Positions 5,871-6,618 of a DNA stretch of 6,618 nt are shown in pieces. The stretch spans positions 1-6,618 of the forward strand of contig JAUWMJ010000182.1 in NCBI GenBank assembly GCA_030613225.1, given 5' to 3'. This stretch comes from Desulfobacterales bacterium (GTDB taxonomy: Bacteria; Desulfobacterota; Desulfobacteria; Desulfobacterales; JAUWMJ01). How positions within the stretch are numbered: position 1 is the first letter of the stretch; each line of letters starts with the position of its first letter. A program made the position numbers and the translations under genes. Below the pieces are notes generated by a model that saw only the letters and a list, made by a program, of their open reading frames with translations, searched no databases and was not told the origin of the DNA.

Positions 5871-6173
5871 ATGCAACCTGTGAAAATTGATATTGAAGAT
5901 ATCCTTGACCTGCACACTTTTAAACCGGAGGATTTGCCTGATCTGCTGGAAGATTATATTTTCGAGTGCATCAAGGCAGACATATTCTCCATGCGTATTA
6001 TTCATGGAAAGGGAAGGGGAATTCAAAAAAAAAGAGTGCAAAAGCTTCTGAAAAATAATCCTAAGGTAGAATCCTTTCAGGATGCCCCTCCTGAAGCCGG
6101 AGGCTGGGGCGCCACACTGGTAGAGCTTAAAAAAGGTTTTAAAACTTCAAGTCCAGACCTCGTAAAATGCTAG
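5871..6173 (+). CDS. Stand-alone Smr-domain protein
   Basis: A 100-residue protein carrying one Smr (small MutS-related) domain over nearly its whole length. Family marks are LDLHTF (12-17), the LDxH motif, and IIHGKGRGIQKKRVQKLL (43-60), which contains the HGxG motif (H45-G-K-G48), followed by the end strand GGWGATLVELK. Smr domains nick or cleave nucleic acids and occur at the C-terminus of MutS2 or alone; the substrate of free bacterial Smr proteins varies and is not shown here. The start is supported by a strong Shine-Dalgarno sequence (AAAGGAG, 5854-5860). The tail after about residue 88 is polar and probably disordered. It is a single gene preceded by the repeat mosaic and followed by a possible terminator that overlaps its last codons. 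Confidence 0.88.
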   Translation: MQPVKIDIEDILDLHTFKPEDLPDLLEDYIFECIKADIFSMRIIHGKGRGIQKKRVQKLLKNNPKVESFQDAPPEAGGWGATLVELKKGFKTSSPDLVKC

Positions 6174-6195
6174 GAAAATAGGTCTTTTTTTGGAC
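6151..6195 (+). terminator. Possible intrinsic terminator after the Smr gene
   Basis: AGACCT (6155-6160) pairs with AGGTCT (6180-6185), a 6-bp stem with a 19-nt loop, followed directly by a run of T to 6191. GTCC (6151-6154) and GGAC (6192-6195) can also pair outside the T-run. The left arm lies inside the last codons of the Smr gene. The T-tract supports termination, but the loop is long and the stem short. Confidence 0.35.
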
Positions 6196-6230
6196 ATTAT
6201 CGGGCGTAGTGAAGCCTTTTCGGAGCATAG

Positions 6231-6308
6231 GTTTCAGGTGTCGGGTGTCAGGTTTCAGGCTGGCTCTCGCTTTTTTACTACTGACACCTGACCCCCGACA
6301 CCTGAAAC
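6231..6308. repeat. Heptad inverted repeat in convergent intergenic space
   Basis: The left arm is four heptads, GTTTCAG, GTGTCGG, GTGTCAG, GTTTCAG (6231-6258). The right arm (6281-6308), read on the minus strand, is GTTTCAG, GTGTCGG, GGGTCAG, GTGTCAG, so 26 of 28 bases pair around a 22-nt loop, including a perfect 15-bp run (6231-6245 with 6294-6308). Weaker inverted pairs lie outside: 6190-6196 with 6319-6325, and 6154-6163 with 6382-6391 (10 bp). It resembles the block at 1986-2090 in design but not in sequence. It lies between the ends of two converging genes and could act as a bidirectional stop for transcription. Confidence 0.8.
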
Positions 6309-6473
6309 TTGAGTGCAGTGTCCAATTATTATGCAATCCTGCGTCACATAAGGGCTCGCCGCGATTTTTTAATGATTGATGACGAGGTCTGTAGAGAGAA
6401 ATCTGAGCCTTAGAGCTCGCGCATAAATGAGTGTAAAGAATTGACAGGAGGGAGGAGGAACCTCATGAAACCA

Positions 6474-6618
6474 TCAACTTCTGGTGATGCCGGCCGTTAA
6501 AATTGCGTTGCCGGCTGGTTGTTGTTGGTAGTACCGTTGATAATGAAGAACTTTTTTAATATAAGAATGAGTGGCTTTGAATGGAGGTATTCCGTTATAT
6601 TCCCTGACATTCCGGCTT
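6474..6618 (-). CDS. Lytic transglycosylase, C-terminal end (partial)
   Basis: The minus strand, read from the right edge, stays open for 47 codons and stops with TGA at 6474-6476. The peptide contains RNVREYNGIPPF followed by KATHSYIKKVLHYQRYY, which is the typical end of the SLT (goose-lysozyme-like) catalytic domain: the Y-x-G-I-P-P-F-x-x-T-x-x-Y-V-x-x-V pattern that follows the AYNAG segment. These enzymes cleave peptidoglycan between MurNAc and GlcNAc in the periplasm, forming 1,6-anhydroMurNAc. The catalytic Glu and any signal peptide or substrate-binding repeats lie beyond the window. A short tail of about 17 residues follows the domain. The gene converges on the Smr gene. Confidence 0.8.
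   Translation of the reverse strand, partial: SRNVREYNGIPPFKATHSYIKKVLHYQRYYQQQPAGNAILTAGITRS

Noticed and set aside
6139..6336. 65-codon minus-strand ORF over the heptad inverted repeat
   Set aside because: It consists mainly of translated inverted repeat and the antisense of the Smr gene end; no family resemblance.
6337..6473. Possible riboswitch or group II intron 5' end before the right edge
   Set aside because: I could not match any known conserved core, and the region is the 3' flank of a minus-strand gene, which makes a 5' leader on the plus strand unlikely.
6465..6500. Plus-strand 11-codon ORF with a strong-looking AGGAGG site (MKPSTSGDAGR, stop), possibly a leader peptide, and an open frame after it
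   Set aside because: The same bases carry a better-supported minus-strand reading frame, the C-terminal end of a lytic transglycosylase; most of the small ORF is antisense to it and its stop lies within that gene.

Overview
This window looks like a piece of a moderately AT-rich bacterial chromosome. The likely source is an anaerobic Desulfobacterota (deltaproteobacterial, sulfate-reducer-like) genome. That is inferred from three things: an IspH-UbiA fusion gene, a CooT/DUF3842 pair, and intergenic spaces packed with degenerate inverted heptad repeats. No rRNA, tRNA, CRISPR array or insertion sequence was seen.

Layout: (1) 1-285, minus strand, N-terminal part of an alpha/beta hydrolase running off the left edge. 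(2) 286-596, a divergent intergenic space with two perfect long-range inverted repeats, a hairpin and a 9-bp tandem repeat that ends in a possible promoter. (3) 597-4806, five genes on the plus strand: rlmD (23S rRNA m5U methyltransferase), then, after a heptad inverted-repeat block, a stand-alone FeoA protein, a DUF3842 protein, a CooT-family nickel-binding protein and a 581-residue IspH-UbiA fusion. DUF3842, CooT and IspH-UbiA are 6 and 18 bp apart and are probably co-transcribed. (4) 4811-5431, minus strand, plsY, converging on the fusion gene with a 4-bp gap. (5) 5432-5870, about 440 bp without a gene, filled by a GC-richer mosaic of short repeats: a 16-bp tandem array, small hairpins, and two 46-bp copies of a nested hairpin, one of whose changes preserves base pairing. 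(6) 5871-6173, plus strand, a small stand-alone Smr-domain protein. (7) 6174-6473, a convergent intergenic space with a possible terminator and a second heptad inverted repeat; I see no gene in it. (8) 6474-6618, minus strand, the C-terminal end of a lytic transglycosylase running off the right edge; this gene is too short in the window for a standard ORF list.

How the genes fit together: IspH makes IPP/DMAPP, and the fused UbiA domain is of a family that uses polyprenyl diphosphates, so the fusion joins isoprenoid supply with a prenyl-transfer step whose acceptor is unknown. PlsY makes lysophosphatidic acid for membrane lipids. FeoA and CooT are both small metal-linked proteins and DUF3842 lies between them, which suggests a metal-handling module. 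RlmD and IspH both carry Fe-S clusters. The most distinctive features are the fusion protein, with an altered first UbiA motif, and the structured repeats in the intergenic spaces.
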